A stretch of DNA of 64,000 bases, taken from Streptomyces sp. NBC_01723 (lineage in GTDB: Bacteria > Actinomycetota > Actinomycetes > Streptomycetales > Streptomycetaceae). The position numbers were made by a program, and so were the translations under genes. The stretch's first letter is position 1; every line of letters starts with the position of its first letter. Below the pieces are notes generated by a model. That model searched no databases. It was given only the letters and a program-made list of their open reading frames with translations, and was not told the origin of the DNA. The DNA lies in NCBI RefSeq assembly GCF_036246005.1, contig NZ_CP109171.1:1476001-1540000 (forward strand), written 5' to 3'. Positions 27,315 to 39,550 of the stretch are shown in pieces.

Positions 27315-28206
27315 GACTCCCCCTGTTCGTCCGGCACGACCATCGTGCCGATGCCCTCGTCGGTGAAGATCTCCAGCAGGATCGAGTGCTGGACCCGGCC
27401 GTCGATGACCCGGGCGGTGGTGACGCCGTTGCGCACGGCGTGCAGGCAGCCCTCCATCTTCGGCACCATGCCGGAGGACAGGTCGGGCAGCAGTTTCTCC
27501 AGCTGGGTCGCGGTGAGGCGGCTGATCACCTCGTCGGAGTCCGGCCAGTCCTCGTAGAGACCCTCGACGTCGGTGAGGACCATGAGAGTCTCGGCGCCGA
27601 GCGCCGCAGCGAGTGCCGCAGCCGCCGTATCAGCATTGACGTTGTAGACATGGTGGTCGTCCTGGGAGCGGGCGATCGAGGAGACGACCGGGATGCGGCC
27701 GTCGGCGAGCAGCGCCTCGATGGCGCCGGTGTCGATCTCGGTGATCTGTCCGACCCGCCCGATGTCGACGAGCTCGCCCTCGATCCGGGGCTGGTGCTTG
27801 GTGGCGGTGATGGTGTGGGCGTCCTCACCGGTGAGGCCGACGGCGAGCGGTCCGTGCTGGTTGAGCAGCCCGACCAGCTCGCGCTGGACCTGTCCGGCCA
27901 GCACCATCCGTACGACGTCCATGGCGTCCTCGGTGGTGACGCGCAGGCCGGCCTTGAACTCGCTGACGATGCCGTGCCGGTCGAGGGCGGCGCTGATCTG
28001 CGGGCCGCCGCCGTGCACGACGACGGGCTTGAGGCCGGCGTGGCGCAGGAAGACCACGTCCTGGGCGAAGGCGGACTTCAGGTCCTCGTCGACCATGGCG
28101 TTGCCGCCGAACTTGATGACGACGGTCTTGCCGTGGTGCCGGGTCAGCCAGGGCAGCGCCTCGATGAGGGTCTGGGCCTTGGGGAGCGCGGTGTGCTTAC
28201 GGGTGC

Positions 28207-28210
<4 letters not shown>
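27311..28210 (-). CDS. argB: Acetylglutamate kinase
   Basis: A 299-residue amino-acid kinase with IKFGGNAM at the N-terminus, [14 protein letters not shown] for N-acetylglutamate binding, [15 protein letters not shown], and [14 protein letters not shown]. It phosphorylates N-acetylglutamate. The N-terminal helix ([22 protein letters not shown], core IEALPWL) is of the hexameric, arginine-inhibited type, so feedback inhibition is likely (inference). ATG overlaps the argJ stop by four bases. Confidence 0.96.
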
Positions 28211-31776
<3,566 letters not shown>

Positions 31777-32058
31777 GAGTACTCCTTGTCGTCGTGGGCG
31801 GACGTGCCGCTCGGTGCGGTGGGTGGGTGCGCCTCGGGAGGAGTCTTCAGCACCTTCCTGTGCGGCGAGGTCCACAGGTTCGCGACCTTCACGACACCTT
31901 CGTCTTCCTCGCTTGCCGCCTCAGCCGCCAGCAACACCTCCAGAAGCCGCCCGTTGACGAAGATTCGGTATACCGGACGTTGATCAGTACTTGGAACGGC
32001 AAGATGGGAGAGGAGGCCGAAGTGCGTCAACGGGTCGCACAGCAATCAGAGGCAAACA

Positions 32059-32595
32059 GTGGCCGGGGCCGGAAAGCGAGTGGACATGGGCGAGTCGTGG
32101 CCGGTGCCGGACGTGCTGGCGTATCTCGCGGGCCGGTGGCACACCGAGCGGACGGTGCGGGACCTGACGAATGGCGCGGAGGGCCGCTTCGAGGGGACCA
32201 CCGCGTTCGACGCGCTGCCGGAGGGCGGGCTGCTGAGCCGGGAGTCCGGTGCCTTCAACTGGCAGGGCGTGACCCGGCCCGCGGAGCGGACGCTGCGCTA
32301 TGCGCCGGGGAGCTCTCCGGGCACCGCCGACGTGCGCTTCGCGGACGGCCGCCCCTTCCACGGCCTCGACCTGGCCTCGGGACGCCATGTGGCCGACCAT
32401 CCGTGCGCCGCCGACCTCTACCGCGGCGAGTTCACCGTCCAGGGCCCGGACCGCTGGCGGACGGTGTGGCGGGTGGGCGGCCCGGCCAAGGACCTGCTGC
32501 TCACCACGGATTATCTTCGCGGAACGCCGGATGCGCGGCCCACTGCGGAGGCGTCCCCTCGAACCGCAGACTCCAGCGGCCCGCCCGGCCCGTGA
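32059..32595 (+). CDS. DUF6314-like protein
   Basis: A 178-residue protein resembling the DUF6314 family (VPDVLAYLAGRWHTERTVRDL; the fold ends WRVGGPAKDLLLTTDYLR near residue 152). Function unknown; the small barrel-like family may bind a lipid or other small ligand. GTG at 32059 has AGAGG six bases upstream; an ATG at 32086 is an alternative. The last ~30 codons lie antisense to the downstream gene and look like low-complexity read-through past the domain end. Confidence 0.65.
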   Translation: MAGAGKRVDMGESWPVPDVLAYLAGRWHTERTVRDLTNGAEGRFEGTTAFDALPEGGLLSRESGAFNWQGVTRPAERTLRYAPGSSPGTADVRFADGRPFHGLDLASGRHVADHPCAADLYRGEFTVQGPDRWRTVWRVGGPAKDLLLTTDYLRGTPDARPTAEASPRTADSSGPPGP

Positions 32596-33121
32596 GCGTG
32601 GTCGCCGAGAGGGGCCGCACGTCCAGGTTCCAGTACGTCGCCGGTGGCGCCCGCAGCGCGTAGACCAGCGCGGCCCGGATCACGGAGGGCTCGGCGACGG
32701 CGACGATGCGGTCGCCGTGCTCGCCCGGGCGGGTGTCGAGCCAGCCGCCGACCCGGCTGATGAAGACCAGCAGCGACTCCCCGCCGTGCGGGGCCGACCA
32801 CGGGTCGGCGAGCCAGGCGTCCACCGCCGCGGGCTCGCGGGCCATGGCCTCGGCGAGCGTCAGTCCGCGCCAGCGGCCCATGTCGCAGTCCCGCAGGGCG
32901 AGTTGGACCAGCGGCGCGCAGCCGAGGGCGTCCCCGGTGGCGCGGCTGCGGGGCGTGGGCGAGCAGTAGCGCAGCTCGGCGGCCGCCAGCGACAGCAGAC
33001 CGCCCGCGGCACGGAGCGCCTCGTCCCATCCGGCCTGGTCCAGCGGCCGGTCGTCGTCGAAGCGCTCGGCGAGCAGCGGTGAGCTGCGTGCGGAGGCGAC
33101 GAACGTGACCCGAAGCGCCAT
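32501..33121 (-). CDS. Degenerate histidine-phosphatase-fold protein
   Basis: A 206-residue protein with the layout of the phosphoglycerate-mutase/CobC histidine phosphatases: LRYCSPTPRSRATGDALG, DCDMGRWRGLTLAEAM and PHGGESLLVFISRVGGWL align with conserved segments. Where family members have RHG after the first strand it reads FVASARSSP, and where they have the second His (xSHGxxIR) it reads AEPSVIRAAL. Both catalytic histidines are absent, so it is probably a pseudoenzyme. It overlaps the convergent DUF6314-like gene by 95 bases. Confidence 0.7.
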   Translation of the reverse strand: MALRVTFVASARSSPLLAERFDDDRPLDQAGWDEALRAAGGLLSLAAAELRYCSPTPRSRATGDALGCAPLVQLALRDCDMGRWRGLTLAEAMAREPAAVDAWLADPWSAPHGGESLLVFISRVGGWLDTRPGEHGDRIVAVAEPSVIRAALVYALRAPPATYWNLDVRPLSATTLTGRAGRWSLRFEGTPPQWAAHPAFREDNPW

Positions 33122-33192
33122 GCCGTGATGGTGGAGGGCCGAGGTGACCAGGTCAAGGGGTGTTACTCGGGGCTACCCAGGATTCACGCCAT

Positions 33193-33461
33193 TCACGGCC
33201 CGAAGGTGAGCGCCATCCACGCGCCGGGCCACTCCAGCGCGGTGAAGCCGACCTTCTCGTAGACCCCGTGCTGCTCCCCCGGCAGGGCGTCGCAGACCCC
33301 GAAGTCGAGCGAGCCCTCGATGGCCCGGTCCTGCCTCTCGCGGGGCCGCCCGAGGGCCCAGTACGCGTCGGTGGAGAGCCGCCGGTGCACGCGCTCCCCG
33401 TCGATGCGCCGCGGGTCGGTGGAGATCTCGTAGCCCTCGGCAGCCTCGGGGTGTGGGTCAT
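33193..33461 (-). pseudogene. GNAT acetyltransferase gene with missing middle and frameshifted start
   Basis: The reading frame holds a GNAT N-terminal part (GYEISTDPRRIDGERVHRRL to SLDFGVCDALPGE) joined directly to a GNAT C-terminal part (VYEKVGFTALEWPGAWMAL). The central segment of about 60-65 residues, including the acetyl-CoA-binding turn, is missing. No start codon lies in this frame nearby; the ATG at 33461 is in another frame, so a small indel near the 5' end is also likely. It cannot make an active enzyme. Confidence 0.7.
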
Positions 33462-33524
33462 GCCGGGATGCTCGCAGGGCCGGTGGGGCCGCGTCGACCG
33501 GATGTCGCGCCGAGGCCGGCCGCG

Positions 33525-34964
33525 TCAGCCGCCCCACGTCTCCGTGCAGGCGGTGCGCAGCCGTCGTACGCCTTCGGCGATCTCGCCGGCGCCCGCCACC
33601 GCCGCGAAGCTCAGCCGGAGGTGGGCGGCGGGGGGTTCGGCGCTGAAGTAGGGGCGGCCCGGGGTGATCGCCACGCCCGCGCGCAGGGCGGCCGCGGTGA
33701 GCGCGACCTCGTCGGTGCCGTCGGGCAGGCGGAGCCACAGGTGGTATCCGCCGGACGGGATGTGCGGCAGCGACACCTCGGGCAGGCTCAGCCGCAGCGC
33801 GGACGTCATCGCGTCCCGCCGGTCCTTCAACTCGGCGGCGATCGCGCGCAGATGGCGCGGCCAGGCGGGTGACCCCACCAGTTCCAGCGCCGCCTCCTGG
33901 AGCGGCCGGGGCACGAAGAAGGTGTCGACGACCTGGATGGCCCGCAGCCGCTCCAGGACCGGCCCGCGTGCGGCCAGCGCGCTGACCCGGAAGCTGGGCG
34001 AGGTCGCCTTGGTCAGCGAGCAGACGTGGACCACGACGCCGTCCGGGTCGTCGGCGGCGAGCGGCGCCGGCAGCGGTCCGGCGTCCTCGTGCACCAGCCG
34101 CCGTACGAAGTCGTCCTCCACCACGAAGGCGCCGGCCGCCCGCGCGATGCGCAGCACCTCACCGCGCCGCTCGGGGGCGAGCACGGCACCGGTCGGGTTC
34201 TGGAAGAGGGGCTGGCAGACCAGGACACGGGCGCCAGTGGCCCGGAAGGCGTCGGCGAGCAGGGACGGGCGGACACCGTCGGCGTCCACGGGGACCGGCA
34301 CCGGGCGCAGTCCGGCCGCCCGCGCGATGGCCAGCATGCCGGGGTACGTCGGCGACTCGACCAGCACGGGGGTGCCGGGCGGGGTGAGGGCGCGCAGGGC
34401 GGTGGTCAGCGCGGACTGCCCGCCCGCCGTGATCAGCACCTCCGCGGCCGTGATGGCTCCGCCGATCCCGCGCGCGAACCACTCCCGCAGCTCCGGCAGC
34501 CCCTCCATCGGCGGCCGCCCCCACGCACCGGGCCGCCGCCCGGCCCGCGCCAGGGCCGCGGCCATCGCGCGCTCGGGCTGGAGCGACGGGTGCAGGTAGC
34601 CGCCGTTGAACTCCACGACGCCGGGCGGCGGGGCGGCCAGCGAGACCAGCACGCCCGAGGCGTCCACCGTGCGCGGTACGAGGTCGGCGGCACCGTCGGC
34701 GCTGAGCGCGACCTCCTGCCAGGAGGTGTCCCCCGTGGGTGCGGCCGTGGGGCGCGGCCGGGCACGGAAGGCGCCGGCGCCGGGCCGGGTGACCACCAGT
34801 CCCTCGGCCGCCAGCTGCGCCAGGGCCCGGGAGACGGTCACCGGGCTCACCCGGAACCGGTCGACGAGGGCCCGGCTCGACGGGAGCTTTCCGCCGGGCG
34901 AGTAGCGGTCCAGTTCTCCCCGCAACTCACTCACCAGGTCAGCGACACTGCTACGCTCTTGCAT
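33525..34964 (-). CDS. MocR-type GntR/aminotransferase regulator
   Basis: A 479-residue MocR protein. Residues ~1-75 are a GntR winged helix (LPSSRALVDRFRVSPVTVSRAL). Residues ~110-479 are a fold-type-I aminotransferase domain with SLTKATSPSFRVS (PLP Lys), QPLFQNPTGAVL and VEDDF. Such proteins sense PLP or an amine and often regulate the divergent gene, here an EamA transporter. The ATG at 34964 shares CATG with the divergent start, and a TACTCT box 8 bases upstream suggests a leaderless mRNA. Confidence 0.9.
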   Translation of the reverse strand: MQERSSVADLVSELRGELDRYSPGGKLPSSRALVDRFRVSPVTVSRALAQLAAEGLVVTRPGAGAFRARPRPTAAPTGDTSWQEVALSADGAADLVPRTVDASGVLVSLAAPPPGVVEFNGGYLHPSLQPERAMAAALARAGRRPGAWGRPPMEGLPELREWFARGIGGAITAAEVLITAGGQSALTTALRALTPPGTPVLVESPTYPGMLAIARAAGLRPVPVPVDADGVRPSLLADAFRATGARVLVCQPLFQNPTGAVLAPERRGEVLRIARAAGAFVVEDDFVRRLVHEDAGPLPAPLAADDPDGVVVHVCSLTKATSPSFRVSALAARGPVLERLRAIQVVDTFFVPRPLQEAALELVGSPAWPRHLRAIAAELKDRRDAMTSALRLSLPEVSLPHIPSGGYHLWLRLPDGTDEVALTAAALRAGVAITPGRPYFSAEPPAAHLRLSFAAVAGAGEIAEGVRRLRTACTETWGG

Positions 34965-34978
34965 GAGAGCACAGAGTA
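34952..34978. promoter_or_regulatory. Back-to-back leaderless promoters of MocR and EamA genes
   Basis: Plus strand: TACGCT (34952-34957) ends 5 bases before the ATG at 34963. Minus strand: TACTCT (34973-34978) ends 8 bases before the ATG at 34964. Neither gene has a ribosome site. The two start codons overlap within CATG (34962-34965). Confidence 0.65.
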
Positions 34979-35889
34979 GCGCTACCGCACCGTCCGGGAT
35001 AGCAGTGGGCGGTCCGACCGCGAGCACCGGCGGCCGGTCCTCCGGCACGCTGCTGGCCGCGCTCGGCGTCGTCGCCTTCTCCCTCACCTTCCCGGCCACC
35101 GCCTGGGGCCTGGAGGGCTTCGGCCCCTGGTCCCTGATCGCGGTGCGCAGCATCCTGGCCGCGGTGATCGCCGGGGGCTGCCTGCTCGTACTGCGCGTGG
35201 CGTTCCCCGAGCGGCGGCACTGGGCGGGGCTCGCGGTGGTCGGCGCCGGGGTGGTCCTGGGCTTTCCGCTCCTGACCACGCTCGCCCTCCAGACGTCGAC
35301 GACCGCGCACGCCGCCGTCGTGGTCGGCCTCCTCCCGCTGACGACCGCGCTGTTCTCGGCCCTGCGCATCGGCACCCGGCCCTCGCGCACCTTCTGGCTC
35401 GCCGCCCTGGCGGGTGCGGCGGCCGTGATCGCCTTCACGGTGCAGCAGAGCGGCGGGGCGCTGACCTCGGCCGACGCCTATCTCTTCGCGGCGCTGCTGG
35501 TGTGCGCGGCCGGCTACACGGAGGGCGGCCGGCTGGCCCGGGTGATGCCGGGCTGGCACGTGATCGGCTGGGCGCTGGTGCTGTGTCTGCCGCTGACGGT
35601 GCCGATGGCCGCGGTCGCCCTGTCGTTCGAGCCGGTGCACCTGACGGCGCACAGCGTGACCGGGCTGCTGTGGGTGGCGGCGGGCTCGCAGTTCCTCGGC
35701 CTGGTCGTCTGGTACCGGGGCATGGCGGCCATCGGGATCCCGAAGGCCAGCCAGTTGCAGCTGGCCCAGCCGCTGCTCACACTGGTGTGGTCGGTACTTC
35801 TCCTGGGCGAGCACCTGACGGTGGCCGCTCCGCTGACGGCCGCGGCGGTACTGGTGTGCATCGCGGTCACCCAGCGGGCCCGGGGCTGA
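34963..35889 (+). CDS. EamA/DMT-family transporter
   Basis: A 308-residue protein with about ten membrane helices in two EamA repeats (first LAALGVVAFSLTFPAT, second LVCAAGYTEGGRLARVM through PLLTLVWSVLLLGEHLTVAAPL). Family members export amino acids, metabolites or drugs. Divergent from, and sharing its start region with, a MocR regulator that probably controls it. The mRNA is likely leaderless. Confidence 0.88.
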   Translation: MRAQSSATAPSGIAVGGPTASTGGRSSGTLLAALGVVAFSLTFPATAWGLEGFGPWSLIAVRSILAAVIAGGCLLVLRVAFPERRHWAGLAVVGAGVVLGFPLLTTLALQTSTTAHAAVVVGLLPLTTALFSALRIGTRPSRTFWLAALAGAAAVIAFTVQQSGGALTSADAYLFAALLVCAAGYTEGGRLARVMPGWHVIGWALVLCLPLTVPMAAVALSFEPVHLTAHSVTGLLWVAAGSQFLGLVVWYRGMAAIGIPKASQLQLAQPLLTLVWSVLLLGEHLTVAAPLTAAAVLVCIAVTQRARG

Positions 35890-35919
35890 GAGCGGCACAC
35901 AGGCGAGGAGGCCCCACGC

Positions 35920-36114
35920 ATGCACGCAATGAAGGGCGACCAGCTGGTGCAGCACGGCCGGGTGGTCGGTGAACACGACAAGGTCGGCGAGATCGTCGAG
36001 GTTCTGGGCGAGAAGGGCTCTCCCCCGTACCGGGTCCGGTTCGAGGACGGGCACGAGGGCGTGTGCTCGCCCGGACCCGACACCGAGATCCGGCACCGGG
36101 AGATCCAGCTCTAG
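35920..36114 (+). CDS. DUF1918 small protein
   Basis: A 64-residue SH3-like DUF1918 protein (VGEHDKVGEIVEVLGEKGSPPYRVRFEDGHEG, of which GSPPYRVRFEDGHEG is the family hallmark). Function unknown. The ATG at 35920 follows GAGGAGG at 8 bases. It is 30 bases after the transporter, so they may be co-transcribed. Confidence 0.85.
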   Translation: MHAMKGDQLVQHGRVVGEHDKVGEIVEVLGEKGSPPYRVRFEDGHEGVCSPGPDTEIRHREIQL

Positions 36115-36139
36115 CCCGCGCCGGTCCCGGGCGGCCGGC

Positions 36140-37381
36140 TCAGCGCGGTGCGGTGGCCGGCAGCGTGTAGTGGTCCGCCGTCAGCCGCGCCATCGCACCG
36201 CCCTGGTCCTCCGCCACGTCCTTGGCGGAGAAGAAGACGTGTCCGCGCACCTGCGGGTAGCGGGCGGCCAGCGTGAGGTGCCGGGACAGCTCGGCCGGGT
36301 CCTGCCAGGCGGCGGGCTGCGCCTGGTCCCCGGCCTTGTACAGCGCCTCGCCCACGTACAGCTGCGTCCGGCTGCCCTCGGCCACCTCGGCCCACCAGGG
36401 GAGCAGCTTCGCGTAGTCCGCGCCGTTCTGGCCGATGCTCCAGTACAGCTGCGGCACGACGTAGTCGAGCCAGCCCTCGCGCACCCACTTGCGGGTGTCC
36501 GCGTACAGGTCGTCGTACGTCTGGACGCCCGCCCGGGTGTCCGAGCCGCGCTCGTCGGTGGCCGCGTTGCGCCACACCCCGAAGGGGCTCACCCCGAACC
36601 GGGCGGACGGGCGGACCTTCCTGACGCGTGCCGCGGTCTCGCGCACCAGCCGGTCGATGTTGTCCCGCCGCCAGTCGGCCCGGCTGCCGAAGCCGGCGCC
36701 GAAGGTGCTGAAGGCCACGCCGTCGTCGAAGCTCTCGCCGGTGACCGGATAGGGGTAGAAGTAGTCGTCGAAGTGGACGCCGTCCACGGCGTACTTCTCC
36801 ACCGCGTCGAGCATCGCGTCCTGGACGAAGGCCCGGACCTCGGGCAGCCCGGGGTTGTAGTAGAGCTTCCCGCCGTACGGCACCACCCACTCGGGGTGCT
36901 TGCGCGCGGGGTGGGCGGGGACCAGGTGGCTCGGATCGTCGTGCAGGGAGACCCGGTACGGGTTGAACCAGGCGTGCAGCTCCAGGCCGCGGGCGTGCGC
37001 CTCCTCGACCGCCGTGCCCAGCGGGTCCCAGCCCGGGTCGCGTCCCTGGCTGCCGGACAGGTACTGCGACCACGGCTCGTACGGCGAGGGCCACAGCGCG
37101 TCGGCCGTCGGCCGCACCTGGAGGAACACCGTGTTCAGCCGGTGCCGGACCGCGTTGTCCAGGTGCTCGACCAGTTCCGCGCGCTGCTCCGCGGCGCCCA
37201 GCCCGGCGCGGGTGGGCCAGTCGCGGCCGGCCACCGTGGCGAGCCACATGCCCCGCATCCCGGCGGCGGCGCGGCGCACCGGCGGTTCCGACGCGGAGAC
37301 CGGCGCCGCCGACGCCGCGGGCGCCATGGTGAACGCCGACAACGCCGCCACCGCGAAGGCACGACGCGAGACACCGCCCAT
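36140..37381 (-). CDS. Secreted family-10-like glycosyl hydrolase (YngK/DUF187 type)
   Basis: A 413-residue protein with a Tat-like signal peptide (SRRAFAVAALSAF, cleavage about residue 26). The domain begins with MRGMWLATVAGRDWP and includes LNTVFLQVRPTADALWPS, LELHAWFNPYRVS, YAVDGVHFDDYFYPYP and LDYVVPQLYWSIG, hallmarks of GHL10/DUF187 proteins thought to act on cell-wall glycans. ATG at 37381 has AGGAGG upstream within the 12-base palindrome AGGAGGTCCTCC, which could pair with itself and limit initiation. Confidence 0.88.
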   Translation of the reverse strand: MGGVSRRAFAVAALSAFTMAPAASAAPVSASEPPVRRAAAGMRGMWLATVAGRDWPTRAGLGAAEQRAELVEHLDNAVRHRLNTVFLQVRPTADALWPSPYEPWSQYLSGSQGRDPGWDPLGTAVEEAHARGLELHAWFNPYRVSLHDDPSHLVPAHPARKHPEWVVPYGGKLYYNPGLPEVRAFVQDAMLDAVEKYAVDGVHFDDYFYPYPVTGESFDDGVAFSTFGAGFGSRADWRRDNIDRLVRETAARVRKVRPSARFGVSPFGVWRNAATDERGSDTRAGVQTYDDLYADTRKWVREGWLDYVVPQLYWSIGQNGADYAKLLPWWAEVAEGSRTQLYVGEALYKAGDQAQPAAWQDPAELSRHLTLAARYPQVRGHVFFSAKDVAEDQGGAMARLTADHYTLPATAPR

Positions 37382-37557
37382 GGGAGGACCTCCTGAACGC
37401 TGTGGATCCGCACGCTCACGGATCGTGTACGGGGCCTCAGCATGCCCGACCCGGGAGACGGATCCGTGACCATTCGGGGGTAACGTGCTCGATCGGAGCA
37501 GGCGCCGGGGACCCCGGTACGCCTGTTACCGGCCTTGAAGTCAGCGAAAGGGACGAT

Positions 37558-38430
37558 GTGACCGGCATCTCGGGAGATATCGCACGCGTCGGCGTGGTGG
37601 GCTGCGGCCAGATGGGGGCGGGCATCGCCGAGGTGTGCGCCCGCTCCGGTCTGGAGGTGATGGTCGCCGAGACCACGGGCGAGGCTCTGGAGATCGGCCG
37701 CACCCGGCTGTACAACTCGCTGGCCAAGGCCGCCGAGCGCGGCAAGATCACCGAGGAGGAGCGGGACGCCACGCAGGCGCGGCTCAGCTTCACCACCGAT
37801 CTCGGCGAGTTCGCCGACCGTGACCTGGTGATCGAGGCGGTCGTCGAGAACGAGCAGGTCAAGACCGAGATCTTCCAGGTGCTCGACCAGGTCGTGACCC
37901 GGCCGGACGCGATCCTGGCCTCCAACACCTCCTCGATCCCGCTGGTGAAGCTGGCGGTCGCCACCTCGCGGCCCGACCACGTCATCGGCATCCACTTCTT
38001 CAACCCGGCCCCGGTGCAGCAGCTGGTCGAGCTGATCCCGGCGCTCACCACCTCCGAGGGCACGCTGAGCCGGGCGCAGCTGTTCACCGAGAAGGTGCTC
38101 GGCAAGCACGCCATCCGCGCCCAGGACCGCTCCGGCTTCGTGGTGAACGCGCTGCTGATCCCGTACCTGCTCTCCGCGATCCGGATGTTCGAGTCGGGCA
38201 TCGCGAGCCGCGAGGACATCGACAACGGCATGGAGATGGGCTGCGCCCACCCGATGGGCCCGCTGAAGCTGGCGGACCTGATCGGCCTGGACACGGTCTC
38301 CTCGGTGGCGTACTCGATGTACGAGGAGTACAAGGAGCCGCTGTACGCCGCTCCCCCGCTGCTCCAGCGCATGGTCGACGCGGGCCGCCTCGGCCGCAAG
38401 AGCGGTTCGGGCTTCTACTCCTACGGCTGA
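37558..38430 (+). CDS. 3-hydroxybutyryl-CoA dehydrogenase
   Basis: A 290-residue 3-hydroxyacyl-CoA dehydrogenase: NAD-binding GVVGCGQMGAGIAEV, catalytic His in IGIHFFNPAPVQQLVE, NTSSIP and the C-terminal GCAHPMGPLKLADLIGLD. It interconverts acetoacetyl-CoA and 3-hydroxybutyryl-CoA. GTG at 37558 follows GAAAGGGA; the longer ORF upstream is not conserved in character. A GC-rich inverted repeat (37499-37525, CAGGCG...CGCCTG) sits in the leader. A strong terminator follows. Confidence 0.93.
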   Translation: MTGISGDIARVGVVGCGQMGAGIAEVCARSGLEVMVAETTGEALEIGRTRLYNSLAKAAERGKITEEERDATQARLSFTTDLGEFADRDLVIEAVVENEQVKTEIFQVLDQVVTRPDAILASNTSSIPLVKLAVATSRPDHVIGIHFFNPAPVQQLVELIPALTTSEGTLSRAQLFTEKVLGKHAIRAQDRSGFVVNALLIPYLLSAIRMFESGIASREDIDNGMEMGCAHPMGPLKLADLIGLDTVSSVAYSMYEEYKEPLYAAPPLLQRMVDAGRLGRKSGSGFYSYG

Positions 38431-38449
38431 TTACGCGCAGCTACGCGCA

Positions 38450-38481
38450 CGGGCCCGGCACCTCAGGTGGTGCCGGGCCCG
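38450..38481 (+). terminator. Terminator after the hydroxyacyl-CoA dehydrogenase gene
   Basis: A perfect 13-bp stem (CGGGCCCGGCACC and its complement) with a 6-base loop, starting 19 bases after the stop and followed by CGGCTTTC. Confidence 0.85.
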
Positions 38482-38612
38482 CGGCTTTCACACGGCGTGT
38501 GCGCCCCGGGCTCGCATATGCCGTCCGCACACTCTCCCCAGGCGCCCACCAGGCGAGTTGACTCGACATGCACATGCAAGGGACGTGAGACGCCTACGGA
38601 AAGGAGCGGTCC

Positions 38613-38870
38613 GTGACCGCCGATCCCGAGCACCCTGTCGCCCAGGGAGAACTCGCAGAGTTACGACGCCGGCTCGATGTGGCCTACGCCCGAGTCGAGG
38701 GCGGGCACGCCCTGCTCTCCCACCGCACCGAGGAGACCGCCAAGGAGCTGGCGGACCTCAGTACCCGGCTGACCGCGCTGGAGCACGCCCGCTGGCCCCT
38801 GCCCTCGGTGGCCGTCGTCACGGCCCTGGGCGCGCTGATCGTGGCGGTCTGGCAGGCCCTCGGACGCTAG
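38613..38870 (+). CDS. Small C-terminally anchored coiled-coil protein
   Basis: An 85-residue protein: a polar helical part with heptad character (residues ~10-60, ELAELRRRLDVAYARVEG) and one membrane segment at the C-terminus (~64-82, LPSVAVVTALGALIVAVWQAL). GTG at 38613 follows AAAGGAG. Function unknown. Its stop overlaps the convergent NUDIX stop. Confidence 0.7.
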   Translation: MTADPEHPVAQGELAELRRRLDVAYARVEGGHALLSHRTEETAKELADLSTRLTALEHARWPLPSVAVVTALGALIVAVWQALGR

Positions 38871-39430
38871 CCGGCCCGGCGGCCGAGGCCGGGCATGTCC
38901 TGGCCGAGCCTGAGATGGTGCAGCAGGAGTAACGCGGCCGCCATGTTGGCGGCCGGGACCTCCCCGCGGGCGACCAGGTCGGGAACGAGCTTGAGCGGAA
39001 TCCACTCCCGGCGGTCCGACTCGAAGTCGTCCACGGGGTGCCCGACGTACGTGCCCTCGTCGGCCCAGTAGACGTGGTGCCGGGCGTCGGTGAGCCCGTT
39101 GGACGGCTCCACGCTCATCAGGTGCCGCAGCGGTCCCGGCCGCCAGCCGGTCTCCTCCACCAGTTCCCTGGCCGCCGCCACCGCGACGTCCTCGCCGTCC
39201 TCGACGACGCCGGCCGCCAGTTCCCAGCCCCAGCTGTCGGTGATGAAGCGGTGCCGCCACAGCAGGAGGACCTCGTTCGCCTCGTTCACGACCGTGGCCA
39301 CGGCCACCGGACGCATCCGTATGAGGAAGTGGTCGAGGTGCCGACCGTCCGGTAGTTCGACATCGGCGAGATTGACGCTGAACCAGCGATTTGCGTACAC
39401 ATTTTGTTCGCTCTGTTTCGTCCACTGCAC
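38867..39430 (-). CDS. NUDIX hydrolase (ADP-ribose pyrophosphatase-like)
   Basis: A 187-residue NUDIX protein with an intact box: Gly and Glu of GVVEDGEDV, then AARELVEETGW. The preceding N-terminal strand region (YANRWFSVNLADVELPDG) and ELAAGVVE are typical of ADP-ribose or nucleotide-sugar pyrophosphatases. GTG at 39430 with AAAGGTGG 8 bases upstream is preferred over longer starts. Confidence 0.88.
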   Translation of the reverse strand: MQWTKQSEQNVYANRWFSVNLADVELPDGRHLDHFLIRMRPVAVATVVNEANEVLLLWRHRFITDSWGWELAAGVVEDGEDVAVAAARELVEETGWRPGPLRHLMSVEPSNGLTDARHHVYWADEGTYVGHPVDDFESDRREWIPLKLVPDLVARGEVPAANMAAALLLLHHLRLGQDMPGLGRRAG

Positions 39431-39550
39431 GGTTCTGCCACCTTTCTTGGAGTAGGTGGCAATATCGCAGCAGCAGCGTCCCGGCAGCAGGCGCACGGCG
39501 GCCGCTCACGGCGCAGTGGTGGGCGCAGTGTGCCCCGAGGGGCGGACGGA

